Source of the DNA: Acetobacteraceae bacterium
GTDB taxonomy: Bacteria > Pseudomonadota > Alphaproteobacteria > Acetobacterales > Acetobacteraceae
DNA length: 24,220 nucleotides
Assembly: GCA_947476855.1 (NCBI GenBank)
Contig: CANJSR010000015.1
Coordinates: 1 to 24,220 of the forward strand
Direction of reading: 5' to 3'
The notes below the pieces were generated by a model. The model was not told the origin of the DNA and did not search any database. It saw only the letters and a list, made by a program, of their open reading frames with translations. A program made the translations under genes and the position numbers. Positions 5,850 through 14,197 of this stretch are shown here, piece after piece (the first letter of the stretch is position 1; every line of letters begins with the position of its first letter).

Positions 5850-8402
5850 ATGATCGTGGGCATACTTGAGAGGTACAGGCCATTGGGCGGGGTACTCGCT
5901 ACAATGGCCGCTATCTTGGTGCTGACTGTCGGCTCGGCCGATGCGCAACAGGTCACCGGCAAGCTGGGATCCCCGAGTGCGAGCACCAGCGTCAACGGAC
6001 AGCAACTGCCGGCGCCGGACCCGAAGTTCGGCGGCGTCATCAAGAACGATGCGCTGAGCTCCAAACCCTGGTGGGCCCCGCGCGTTGTGCCGCCCAAGGG
6101 CGCGCCGAACGTTTTGCTGATCATCACCGACGACGCCGGCTTTGGCGTGCCCAGCACATTCGGCGGCGTGATCCCGACGCCGGCAATGGACCGGATCGCA
6201 AACGAAGGGCTCCGCTACAACCGGATGTTCTCGACCGCGTTGTGCTCCCCGACGCGCGCCGCCCTGATCACGGGGCGGAACCACCACTCGGCCGGCTTCG
6301 GCGTCATTTCCGAACAATCGACGGGCTTCCCCGGCTACAACAGCATCATCGCCAAGGACAAGGCGACCGTCGGGCGGATCCTGGTCGACAACGGCTATGC
6401 CACGTCCTGGTTCGGCAAGGACCACAACGTGCCGGCCTTCGCCGCCAGCCAGGCCGGTCCCTTCGATCAGTGGCCCACAGGTATGGGCTTTGAGTATTTC
6501 TATGGGTTCATCGGCGGCGATGCGAATCAGTGGCAGCCGAACCTGTTTCGCAACACGACCCAGATCTATCCGTTTCAGGGCAAGCCTGAGTGGAACCTCG
6601 TGACGGGCATGGCGGACGACGCCATCGACTACATGAACCGGATGCATCAAATCCAGCCGGACAAGCCGATCTTCATCAAGTACGCACCAGGCGCGACCCA
6701 TGCCCCGCACCATCCGACCAAGGAATGGGTGGAGAAGATCAGCCAGATGAAGCTGTTCGACGAAGGCTGGAACAAGGTCCGTGAACGCATCTTTGAGAAT
6801 CAGAAGCGCCTCGGCGTGATCCCCAAGGATGCGACGCTGCCGCCCTGGCCGAAGGACGTGCTGAAGGAATGGGACCAGCTCTCGGCCGAGGAGAAGAAGC
6901 TCTTCATCCGACAGGTTGAGGTATTTGCCGCCTACGCCGCCTACAGCGACCACGAAATCGGCCGCGTGATCAAAGGCTTCGAGGACCTGGGCAAGCTTGA
7001 GAACACGCTGATCATCTATATCAACGGCGACAACGGAACCAGCGCCGAGGGCGGGCCGATGGGAACGCCGAATGAGGTCGCGTTCTTCAACGGCCTCAAT
7101 CAACTGCCCATCGAAGCGCAGATGAAGTACTACGACGTCTGGGGGACCGAGCAGACGTACAACCACATGGCCGCCGGCTGGTCATGGATGTTCGACACGC
7201 CGTTCTCCTGGTTCAAGCAGAACGCCTCCCAGCTTGGCGGCATCAACCAGAACATGGTCGTGTCGTGGCCCGCGCGCATCAAGGACAAGGGCGCGCTGCG
7301 GGAGCAGTTCGTTCATGTCATCGACGTTTTGCCGACCATCCTGGAAGCCGCGGGCATCAAGGCACCTACCATGGTGGACGGCATCAAGCAGGCGCCGATC
7401 GAGGGCACGAGCTTCGCCTATACCTTCGACGCGAAGAACGCCAAGGCGCCGTCGCGTCACAAGACCCAGTACTTTGAGATGATGGGCCAGTGGGCGCTCT
7501 ATCATGACGGCTGGTTTCTCAGCACAAAGGTCAACCGCGCGCCGTGGGAAGCGTTCGGCGCGGCCAATCCGGACCCGCTGAACAACCAGGTGCTGGAACT
7601 CTTCAACCTGAACAAGGACTTCAACCAGACCACCAACCTCGCCGCGAAGCACCCGGAGAAGGTGAAGGAGTTGAAGAAGATGTTCCTCGCCGAGGCGGGG
7701 AAGTACCAGGTCTTCCCGATGGATGCCTCGGTGGCTGCCCGCATCGTCGCGCCGCGCCCGAACATCACCGCGGGGCGGACGGAGTTCGTCTACACCCGGC
7801 CGATGGTTGGCCTGCCGCAGGGTGACTCGCCCATGCTGCTCAATGCCTCCTACACCATCACGGCCGATATCGAGGTTCCGGAGGGTGGCGCCGAGGGCAT
7901 GATCCTGACCTCCGGCGGACGCTTTGGTGGTTATGGGTTCTATCTGCTGAAGGGCAAGCCGGTGTTCCTGTGGAACCTGGTCGACCTGAAGCGGGACCGG
8001 TGGGAAGGTCCGGATGTGCTGGCACCGGGCAAGCATCGGCTGGAGTTCGACTTCAAGTACGATGGGCTTGGCATCGGGACGCTCGCCTATAACAACATGA
8101 GCGGGCTGGGGCGTCCGGGGACCGGCACGCTCAAGGTGAACGGCGTGGCGGTGCAGACCCAGACGATGCCGCATACCCTGCCGATGATCCTGCAGTGGGA
8201 CGAGAGTTTCGACATCGGCTCCGACACGCTGACCGGCGTGAACGATGCCGACTACAAGCCGCCTTTCGCGCTGACCGCGAAGCTCAACAAGCTGACGATC
8301 AAGGTCGATCGCCCGACCTTGTCGCCCGCGGACATCAAGGCGATGGAGGCGGCTCAGGCCACCGCGCAGGATGGCACGCAACAGAAGCGCGTGACGCGAT
8401 AG
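5850..8402 (+). CDS. exported arylsulfatase (formylglycine-dependent, large type)
   Basis: The start at 5850 follows GAGAGGG at the right spacing and opens an 850-residue protein with a signal peptide (LATMAAILVLTVGSADA, cleavage near residue 32). The type I sulfatase core is clear: LLIITDDAGFG with metal ligands Asp94/Asp95, the modification motif C-S-P-T-R at Cys132 followed by AALITGRN, His284 in ATHAPHH, and INGDNG with Asp394/Asn395. Cys132 must be converted to formylglycine by an FGE-type enzyme, which is not in this window. The roughly 300 residues after the core (from about 540) include a beta-rich region (GGYGFYLLKGKPVFLWNLV) seen in the large bacterial arylsulfatases. The enzyme should hydrolyse sulfate esters in the periplasm; the substrate is unknown. 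The gene ends at a strong hairpin shared with the convergent cytochrome gene. Confidence 0.95.
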   Translation: MIVGILERYRPLGGVLATMAAILVLTVGSADAQQVTGKLGSPSASTSVNGQQLPAPDPKFGGVIKNDALSSKPWWAPRVVPPKGAPNVLLIITDDAGFGVPSTFGGVIPTPAMDRIANEGLRYNRMFSTALCSPTRAALITGRNHHSAGFGVISEQSTGFPGYNSIIAKDKATVGRILVDNGYATSWFGKDHNVPAFAASQAGPFDQWPTGMGFEYFYGFIGGDANQWQPNLFRNTTQIYPFQGKPEWNLVTGMADDAIDYMNRMHQIQPDKPIFIKYAPGATHAPHHPTKEWVEKISQMKLFDEGWNKVRERIFENQKRLGVIPKDATLPPWPKDVLKEWDQLSAEEKKLFIRQVEVFAAYAAYSDHEIGRVIKGFEDLGKLENTLIIYINGDNGTSAEGGPMGTPNEVAFFNGLNQLPIEAQMKYYDVWGTEQTYNHMAAGWSWMFDTPFSWFKQNASQLGGINQNMVVSWPARIKDKGALREQFVHVIDVLPTILEAAGIKAPTMVDGIKQAPIEGTSFAYTFDAKNAKAPSRHKTQYFEMMGQWALYHDGWFLSTKVNRAPWEAFGAANPDPLNNQVLELFNLNKDFNQTTNLAAKHPEKVKELKKMFLAEAGKYQVFPMDASVAARIVAPRPNITAGRTEFVYTRPMVGLPQGDSPMLLNASYTITADIEVPEGGAEGMILTSGGRFGGYGFYLLKGKPVFLWNLVDLKRDRWEGPDVLAPGKHRLEFDFKYDGLGIGTLAYNNMSGLGRPGTGTLKVNGVAVQTQTMPHTLPMILQWDESFDIGSDTLTGVNDADYKPPFALTAKLNKLTIKVDRPTLSPADIKAMEAAQATAQDGTQQKRVTR

Positions 8403-8417
8403 GGCTTGCCGTTCAGG

Positions 8418-8449
8418 CTGCCGGACCGATCACCGGTTCGGTCCGGCAG
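8418..8449. terminator. bidirectional hairpin terminator between sulfatase and cytochrome genes
   Basis: A perfect 12-bp stem, CTGCCGGACCGA (8418-8429) and TCGGTCCGGCAG (8438-8449), closes an eight-base loop. It begins 16 bp after the sulfatase stop and contains the last codons and stop of the convergent cytochrome gene (stop at 8430-8432). No long T-run follows on either side, so termination strength is uncertain, but the position fits a shared terminator. Confidence 0.75.
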
Positions 8450-10802
8450 CAGGGGACCGCTTGCGCAGGTCCGCAAGGAAGGCACGGTATTCCCCATTGG
8501 CGGGTTCAAGGGCCAGGAGCGCCTGGGCATGGATCACCGCCTCGTCCACCCTGCCCGCGTCACGCGACAGCGCGGCCAGGGCCAGCAGCGTGTCCCGGTT
8601 CGTTGGGTGCCGCCGATAAGTCCGGTCCAGCAGGCGGCGCGCTTCTTCCCTCTCACCGGCATCGTTCAGCGCGATCGCGTAGACATAGGCATACCGCGCA
8701 TTCTCGGGCGCGCGCGTGTGCGCCTCTCGGAGTTCGACCAGCGCGCCGGCCTGATCGCGGCTTCTGACCAGCGCCAGACCGAGAGCATGTCGCGCGTCGG
8801 CGTTATCCGGCTCCTTGGACAAAGCCTGACGCAACAGTTCGGTGCCCTGCGCGCCCCGGCCGCGGAGGCGTTCCACGTCCGCCAGGTTGATCAGGGCGGG
8901 AACGAAGGCGGGGTCGAGACGCAAGGCTGTGCGGTAACGCGCTTCCGCCGCCGTGACATCCTGGCTCCGGAGGTGGAGCAGGCCGAGATTGAGGTGGTTC
9001 TCCGGGCGATCCGCATCGACCAGTTCGGCCTCGATCACCTCCCGATACGCCTGGTCGAACGCCTTGCGCTGACCGTCTGTCATGGCGCGGGGATCGACGG
9101 CCGCCAAGGCGCGCGCCGCTTCGATCCGTACCGCGCGGACCCGGTCGGAGAGCAACGGCATGAGCCACTGCACCATGGCCGGCGTCAGTCCGGTTGGCAG
9201 GGCACGCGGGGCGGCCATCCGCACCAGCGGGTCGGCGTCGTTCAACCCGGCGCGCACCGCCCCCGTCGAGGCCGGTGTGAAATAGGGGGCGAGCAGGGTC
9301 AGGGCGGTGGCGCGCGCAATGGGTGGTTGGGTTCGGTCCCGGATCAGTTCGCTCAGGCGCTGTTCGGCGTCTACCAGGCCCACGCGTCCGGCATGCAAAG
9401 CCAGGCCGTAATGCGGGGTTATCTGCCGTCCTTGCGGGAACCATGCGGCCACGGCGCGGGCTGCCCAGTCGGCGGGTTTGTCCTGATGACAGGCGGTGCA
9501 GGTATTGGGCACGCCGATGGCAACCGACAGGTCAGGCCTGGGGACGCGGAAGCTGTGATCGTGGCGCCGATCGACCCCCATGTAGACCTTCGATCCCATG
9601 TGGCAGCTTGCACACCGCGCGCCGGCGCTGGCCGGATCATGGTGGTGGTGGCTGACCGCCTCGAACCGGACAGGTGCATGGCATTGCGCGCAGACCGCAT
9701 CGCCCTCCGCCCGCAGGCCCAGGCCATGCGGCTCGTGACAGTCGGAGCAGGTGACGCCAGCCTTGTGCATCCGACTTTGCAGGAAGGAGCCGTACTCGAA
9801 GACCTCGCCATCGATCTGGCCATCGGCGTGGTACAGGCCGGGGTCGAGCAACGCGGGCATATAGGCGTCCAGGAAGGGTGTGCCCGCTACCGGCTCCTTG
9901 CCGAGCGCGACGCGGCGGGCATGGCAGGGGCCGCAGGTGTCGAGTTCGGCGGATGCCACCGGCGTGGTTCTTCGGGCAATGCCGGTGTCGGGGTTCATCT
10001 CCCAGTTCCGCGTGGCCGCCAGCCAGGCGACGAGACCCTTGCGGACCGATGCGGGGAGGCCAGGCCGCGTGTCGGCGGAGGCTTTGGCCCAGGTGACGTG
10101 GCCGGAGCCCGGGCCGTGGCAGGTCTCGCAGGCGACATTCACCTCGGACCAGGTGGTGTCGTAGGTGTTGGTGGTCAGGTCGTAGCCTTTCTTGAGGCCG
10201 GTGGAGTGGCAGTCGGCACACATATGGTTCCAGGTCTGATCGCGCCCGGTCCAATGCAGCCGATCCCCGGCCTTCAGGTCGTGATCAGGATAGAGGTGGA
10301 ACCATCGTTGCCCACCCGCATCCTTCGGGCGGTTGTCCCAGGCGATTCCGAAAGCCTGCAGACGACCACCGGGACGCGCGATCAGGTACTGCTGAAGCGG
10401 GAAAACCCCGAATGTGTAGGCGACTGTATACGCCTGCACCGCCCCGTCGGGGCCGTCCGTCCGGATCACGAACCGGTCCCCGTCCCGTGCGAATGTCGTG
10501 GTCGCGCCGAAATGGATCACACGGGCGTCGCCGAAATCACCAACCACCGAGGTGGGTGTCGCGGGTTGCATGGCGAGTGCGTGATGCGACCTCCGCCACG
10601 CCGCGTGCTCGGCATCATGGCATCCAGCGCACGACTGGGTGCCGACGAAGGTGGCGGTCGCATCAGCCGCTCGGGATGTATGTGCGGTGAGCAGAAGGAA
10701 TATCAGAATGGCGGCGAGCGTGCCGACCATCGAGCGCATGCCGCGTGGATCGGTTGAGGGGAGGCATGCCGCGCTCGATCGGCGGCGGTTGTCGGCGATC
10801 AT
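8430..10802 (-). CDS. octaheme c-type cytochrome with HEAT-like and TPR domains
   Basis: The 790-residue product has a signal peptide (hydrophobic GTLAAILIFLLLTAH, cleavage after SRA near residue 45) and eight CxxCH haem-binding motifs starting at residues 58, 195, 225, 290, 352, 371, 397 and 435, so it is a periplasmic multihaem cytochrome of the c554-like/doubled-CxxCH kind. Residues 480-570 look like HEAT repeats (DADPLVRMAAPRAL, DRVRAVRIEAARAL) and 600-770 like four or five TPRs (NHLNLGLLHLRSQDVTAAEA, ADARHALGLALV). The ATG at 10802 has GGGAG nine bases upstream; an internal ATG at 10739 gives a more ordinary signal peptide. It likely moves electrons or acts as an oxidoreductase within a protein assembly; substrate and partners are unknown. 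Its 5' half is duplicated in decayed form at 13351-14281. Confidence 0.9.
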   Translation of the reverse strand: MIADNRRRSSAACLPSTDPRGMRSMVGTLAAILIFLLLTAHTSRAADATATFVGTQSCAGCHDAEHAAWRRSHHALAMQPATPTSVVGDFGDARVIHFGATTTFARDGDRFVIRTDGPDGAVQAYTVAYTFGVFPLQQYLIARPGGRLQAFGIAWDNRPKDAGGQRWFHLYPDHDLKAGDRLHWTGRDQTWNHMCADCHSTGLKKGYDLTTNTYDTTWSEVNVACETCHGPGSGHVTWAKASADTRPGLPASVRKGLVAWLAATRNWEMNPDTGIARRTTPVASAELDTCGPCHARRVALGKEPVAGTPFLDAYMPALLDPGLYHADGQIDGEVFEYGSFLQSRMHKAGVTCSDCHEPHGLGLRAEGDAVCAQCHAPVRFEAVSHHHHDPASAGARCASCHMGSKVYMGVDRRHDHSFRVPRPDLSVAIGVPNTCTACHQDKPADWAARAVAAWFPQGRQITPHYGLALHAGRVGLVDAEQRLSELIRDRTQPPIARATALTLLAPYFTPASTGAVRAGLNDADPLVRMAAPRALPTGLTPAMVQWLMPLLSDRVRAVRIEAARALAAVDPRAMTDGQRKAFDQAYREVIEAELVDADRPENHLNLGLLHLRSQDVTAAEARYRTALRLDPAFVPALINLADVERLRGRGAQGTELLRQALSKEPDNADARHALGLALVRSRDQAGALVELREAHTRAPENARYAYVYAIALNDAGEREEARRLLDRTYRRHPTNRDTLLALAALSRDAGRVDEAVIHAQALLALEPANGEYRAFLADLRKRSPAAGPNR

Positions 10803-10889
10803 TGCGCGTACTCCCGGGCCTGCAGGTCGACCCGTCCTGTTGAGATCGTGATCCGTCGGTATCCATCCGAAAACATCGTGCGTCCCTGG
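9678..10889. repeat. source copy of a segmental duplication (copy A)
   Basis: This 1212-bp segment covers the 5' half of the intact multihaem cytochrome gene and its upstream leader. It is repeated, at about 95% identity by eye in aligned parts, as the 931-bp segment at 13351-14281. The two copies are in the same orientation. The length difference of 281 bp is fully explained by losses in copy B of 136, 140, 3, 1 and 1 bp. Confidence 0.9.
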
Positions 10890-10904
10890 AATCGTTTTCG
10901 ATTC
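10889..10904. other. GAATCG-TTTT-CGATTC palindrome at duplication boundary
   Basis: GAATCG (10889-10894) and CGATTC (10899-10904) form a perfect inverted repeat around TTTT. It lies exactly where similarity to copy B stops, upstream of the cytochrome gene and just before IS remnants. It may be an element end or simply an operator; nothing further identifies it. Confidence 0.35.
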
Positions 10905-10987
10905 AATGGCTGCGGCCCGAATTGGTGAGACCGCCGGCAGGTGGACGACAGAAAGCCGAGTGCGCTACGACCGACCCAGGCCGCGCA

Positions 10988-11110
10988 AACCCCAGCGACC
11001 TAGCGGATGAGGAATGGGGGATCATTGCCCCTCTGATACCAGCCGCGAAGAAGGGAGGGAACAAGCGGAGCGCGAGGCCAGTCCCGCCGTGGCGATCAGA
11101 GGTGGCCTGA
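10988..11110 (+). pseudogene. IS5-family transposase N-terminal fragment
   Basis: The reading frame NPSDLADEEWGIIAPLIPAA followed by KKGGNKR matches the opening of IS5-type transposases (S-D-L-T-D-x-E-W-x-x-I-x-P-L-L/I-P-x-x-K-x-G-G-R). After about 32 residues similarity is lost and the frame stops at 11108-11110. The DDE catalytic domain is absent. No terminal inverted repeats or target duplication can be assigned. This is a relic of an insertion near the cytochrome promoter side. Confidence 0.75.
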
Positions 11111-11182
11111 GAATGCCGCACAGGGCCAGAAGTGGAATTCCTGCCTGGACGCGGCGAGGATCGCCGCCGATCAGGAGCTCAC

Positions 11183-11275
11183 ATGACGAGGCGGTCTCGC
11201 CCGAACCAGACCCCGGCTTTCAGAGCGAAGGTGGTTCTGGCCGCCCTCAGGGGTGAAAGGACGCTGGCGGAAGCG
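11183..11275 (+). pseudogene. IS3-family OrfA transposase N-terminal fragment
   Basis: From the ATG at 11183, with AGGAG-like spacing upstream (CAGGAGCTCAC), the frame reads MTRRSRPNQTPAFRAKVVLA then ALRGERTLAEAHA. This is the start of the IS3-family OrfA helix-turn-helix protein (R-x-x-P-x-F-K-A-K-V-A-L-E/A-A-L-K-G-E-K-T-L-A-E-L). It breaks off after the TLAE segment, before the expected recognition helix (Q-x-x-V-H-P-N-Q-I), and the frame then runs on in unrelated sequence to 11347. OrfB is absent. Confidence 0.8.
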
Positions 11276-11751
11276 CACGCTCGGGGGGCTGTAGGTTCGG
11301 TCGTGATGGCACCGGGGAAAGGGCACCGAGGAATGCGTTTGGGGTAGAAAACTGTCGTCCGTTGAATATGGACGTTACATCAGTCATTCAGCGGATCGTA
11401 TTAGCGGAGAGGGACACCGGAAACGAGTGGTCTCTGACCGCAGGAAGGCCATTTTTATGCACTGTATCAATATATTAGTAGAGATCTACGGCGGGGAAAC
11501 GCCTTGAGAGTACAGCCCCCACTATCCTGAAAGGCGCTCGGTGCCCGGGTCCGTGACGATCCCGCATCCGGGCCGTGCCACAAGTCCCAGCCAGCGGTGC
11601 CAAGGCGGATTCTGCTATCAGCCGCCATATGAAGCCCCCATTGTCCCGGCCCGCATGTCAGCCCGCGATCATGCAAGGACGGTGCTCCAGCTTGCATGAC
11701 CGCACAACGCGAGGTGTCACCAGCTTCAATCCTAAACTGCGGGACGGCGAG
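11276..11751. other. gene-free interval with IS debris
   Basis: I see no convincing gene. It includes an unusually A+T-rich patch around 11440-11490 compared with the rest of the window, in keeping with foreign or IS-derived DNA. A 76-codon minus-strand ORF (11467-11697) has no recognisable motif and no clear ribosome binding site. No terminal inverted repeat or tRNA is visible. Confidence 0.4.
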
Positions 11752-12614
11752 CTATGCCGAGGGAACGGCTTTGTCCTCCCCAGCCGATGCGGCTCCGGCG
11801 GTGCGAGTGGCCGCTGCTTTCATGGCGGCGGCGTGCTTGGCCGCGGCTTGGCGGGCTGCGACGTTCTTGGTCGGTGCTTGTGGAGCGGCGGGACTCGCCG
11901 CCTGTGCTGGTGGGGCGCCAGGGATCTTGGCCGCCAATTCCGTATACGCGCTAACGACCGCGCCAGCGTTCATCTTCTCCGGCGCAACAACCGGATTTCC
12001 CATATGACGGTATGGCCATGTCAGCAACTCCAACCGCATGTAGAACAATTTCTCTTCCTCCGCGGAAGAAAACCGTGGCTTCGTGGCGACTACTGCTGAA
12101 TCCCCCCACTGGGAACCACGGACTTGCGTAAATTTGAGGTCAGGATCGTAAATCACCCCATCCAGTTCAAGACCACTCAACGCACACAAGGCTACCCACG
12201 AATCAGGATAGAAGCGCCAGCAGTCGAACGGGAACCGATGCACCGCTCCAGCGCTTGGGGCGATGATCATCACGTGACCGCCTTGCTTCAGGACGCGCGC
12301 GACCTCACAAAATGTCGCCCAAAAAAAGGGTTATGCTCAAACGCTTGCCCAGAGATGACCAAATCGAATGTTTCACGTTCTATTTCATCATAAATTATCG
12401 GGTTTTTTGGAACTATATCGACATTATTGCCCTCCTGCATGTCCAGGCCGGTATAAATCAGACCCGCAGCGTCTGTCAGGCTGCGATAGCTATGTGCCGG
12501 CTTCCCGTAGGATGCCGATCCAATGTCCAGCACCGTGAGCGGTTGATCGAGCTCTGTCTTTGCCGCGTGAACTTCAAGAAAGGCCTTAACCTTCAACATC
12601 GAAGACTGGTGCAT
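11752..12614 (-). pseudogene. class I SAM-dependent methyltransferase, frameshifted at an A7 run
   Basis: Two ORFs on the minus strand are halves of one methyltransferase. The first (12614-12288) carries SAM motif I, LTVLDIGSASYGKPAH (about residues 26-41), the acidic GLDMQEG, and ETFDLVISGQAFEHNPFF. It then runs out of frame into GRHFVRS. The second frame supplies the expected continuation, WATFCEVARVLKQGGHVMII, then APSAGAVHRFPFDCWRFYPD. Adding one base to the run of seven A at 12321-12327 (T on the coding strand) joins them into about 287 residues. The start at 12614 has GGAG seven bases upstream. The C-terminal 55 residues are an Ala-rich tail (AARQAAAKHAAAMKAAATR). Local GC is lower than in neighbouring genes, suggesting acquisition. 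It is similar in type to methyltransferases of polysaccharide or rhamnan clusters, but the target is unknown. The frameshift may be real, a slippage site or a sequencing error. Confidence 0.8.
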
Positions 12615-12841
12615 TTGTTATCTCCATGCAGTCGTTCAGGCAGCGAAATACGACAAAGTTCAGTTCGAACTATCGCAGCTCGCGTTTCCGTCAATCGGTC
12701 GGCAGGATGATAGGCGCCGCCAATCAGAGGCGTCCCCTTCTGGCTTGTCAACAACTGCCCGTGATAGACGGCCTTCCCGTGCCACCGCCGTGCGGCCGAA
12801 CTAGAAGGAGCACTGCTCTGCCGCGGTACGGACCATGTCAA
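12593..12841 (-). CDS. short hypothetical ORF upstream of the methyltransferase
   Basis: This 82-codon ORF overlaps the methyltransferase start by 22 bp on the same strand, which would suit translational coupling. The central part (GGAYHPADRLTETRAAIVRT) looks protein-like, but I do not recognise a family. It could be the 3' fragment of a larger gene truncated by the rearrangements in this region, or not a gene at all. Confidence 0.3.
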   Translation of the reverse strand: MTWSVPRQSSAPSSSAARRWHGKAVYHGQLLTSQKGTPLIGGAYHPADRLTETRAAIVRTELCRISLPERLHGDNKCTSLRC

Positions 12842-12886
12842 GCCGACGTTTACATCGTACCTGGCTCATTGACCCGCTCTTCCTAA

Positions 12887-13206
12887 AGCGTAACCGCGGC
12901 ACTGACGCTCGGTATTCCGCTGTATCATGCGCTTGGTGCCGTACGCAGTTCGGTACGCCGCTACGCCAGCGGTGGCTGGGCGCCTGGCGAGGAGGCCGAG
13001 GCGGAACTTGGCGGCTACGCTGCCAAGGGCTTCAGCGCGGTCAAGATGCGCGTGGTTGGGCGCGACGGCTTCTCGATCGCCAACTGCGTACGCCGGGTGA
13101 AGGCGGCCCGCCGTGGGATTGGCCCCGACGTTGAACTGATGATCGACGCGCATGGTTCGCTGGAAGTCGCGATTGCCATCAAGCTCGCGAAAGTACTGGA
13201 GCAATC
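12887..13206 (+). pseudogene. mandelate racemase/muconate-lactonizing-type enolase-superfamily fragment
   Basis: Reading in the frame of the ATG at 13046, from just after a stop at 12884, gives LTLGIPLYHALGAVRSSVRR and YASGGWAPGEEAEAELGGYA. It continues AKGFSAVKMRVVGRDG (the K-x-K/R strand holding the catalytic lysine) and GPDVELMIDAHGSLEVAIAI (the first metal-ligand Asp), ending near KLAKVLEQSD. This corresponds to roughly residues 110-215 of an MR/MLE-family dehydratase or racemase. The N-terminal capping domain and the remaining metal ligands are missing on both sides, so it cannot be active. It abuts the decayed cytochrome copy, which points the other way. The 145 bp that follow, to 13350, hold nothing I recognise. 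Confidence 0.75.
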
Positions 13207-13350
13207 GGATACATGGCGGGGCGAGCATGGGACCCCGGACAACGGAGGAGCGAAACGGATGCGGGACACGAAAACGCGTCATGGACGCTACCCCCAGGGA
13301 CACCGGGAATTGCTGCGCCTGCTCCGAGTCCTGGGCGCGGCGACGAAACG

Positions 13351-14197
13351 ATGGCATTGCGCGCGACCGCATCGCCCTCCACCCGCAGACCCAGGCCATG
13401 CGGCTCGTGACAGTCGGAGCAGGTGACGCCAGCCTTGTGCATCCGGCTTTGCAGGAAGGAGCCGTACTCGAAGACCTCGCCATCGATCTGGCCACCGGCG
13501 TGGTTCGTCGGGCAATGCCGGTGTCGGGATTCATCTCCCAGTTCCGCGTGGCCGCCAGCCAGGCGACGAGACCTTTGCGGACCGATGCGGGGAGGCCGGG
13601 TCGTGTGTCGACCGGGGCTTTGGCCCAAGTGACGTGGCCGGAGCCCGGGCCGTGGCAGGTCTCGCAGGCGACATTCACCTCGGACCAGGTAGTGTCGTAG
13701 GTGTTGGTGGTCAGGTCGTAGCCGTTCTTGAGGCCCGTGGAGTGGCAGTCGGCACACATATGGTTCCAGGTCTGATCGCGCCCGGTCCAATGCAGCTGAT
13801 CCCCGGCCTTCAGGTCGTGATCAGGATAGAGGTGGAACCATCGCTGCCCACCCGCATCCTTCGGGCGGTTGTCCCAGGCGATTCCGAAAGCCTGCAGACG
13901 ACCACCCGGACGCGCGATCAGGTACTGCTGAAGCGGGAAAACCCCGAATGTATAGGCGACCGTATATGCCTGCACCGCCCCGTCGGGGCCGTCCGTCGAG
14001 ATCACGAACCGGTTCCCGTCCCGTGCGAATGTTGTGGTCGCGCCGAAATGAGTCACACGGGCGTCGCCGAAATCACCAACCACCGAGGTGGGTGTGCGGG
14101 TTGCATGGCGAGTGCGTGATGCGATTTCCGCCACGCCGCGTGGATCGGTTGAGGGGAGGCATGCCGCGCTCGATCGGCGGCGGTTGTCGGCGATCAT
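13351..14197 (-). pseudogene. decayed duplicate of the multihaem cytochrome gene (copy B)
   Basis: Starting at the same ATG context as copy A ([21 protein letters not shown]), this copy matches residues 1 to about 375 of the intact protein, with two large internal losses. The first removes 140 bp between two GCCGCGTG repeats (10600 and 10740 in copy A). That deletes the signal peptide and the first CxxCH, and a nearby 1-bp loss restores the frame. The second removes 136 bp between GCCATCGGCGTGGT (9819) and GCCACCGGCGTGGT (9955), deleting the fourth CxxCH and shifting the frame. Two haem motifs (CADCH, CETCH) remain in frame; TCSDCH lies out of frame beyond the shift. The 3' half is absent. 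It cannot make an exported cytochrome. Confidence 0.92.

Noticed and set aside
5796..8381. Minus-strand open frames opposite the sulfatase
   Set aside because: Antisense shadows of a clear sulfatase gene; Arg/His/Val-rich without family motifs.
8406..10757. Very long open frame (783 codons) on the plus strand opposite the cytochrome
   Set aside because: It is the antisense shadow of the multihaem cytochrome in GC-rich DNA: no domain pattern, no ribosome binding site, and the minus-strand frame has eight CxxCH motifs and a signal peptide.
11467..11697. 76-codon minus-strand ORF
   Set aside because: No motif, no ribosome binding site, and it lies in IS debris.
12866..13502. Continuation of the copy B cytochrome frame to 12866
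   Set aside because: After the 136-bp deletion the frame is shifted and reads unrelated sequence and the antisense of the enolase-superfamily fragment.
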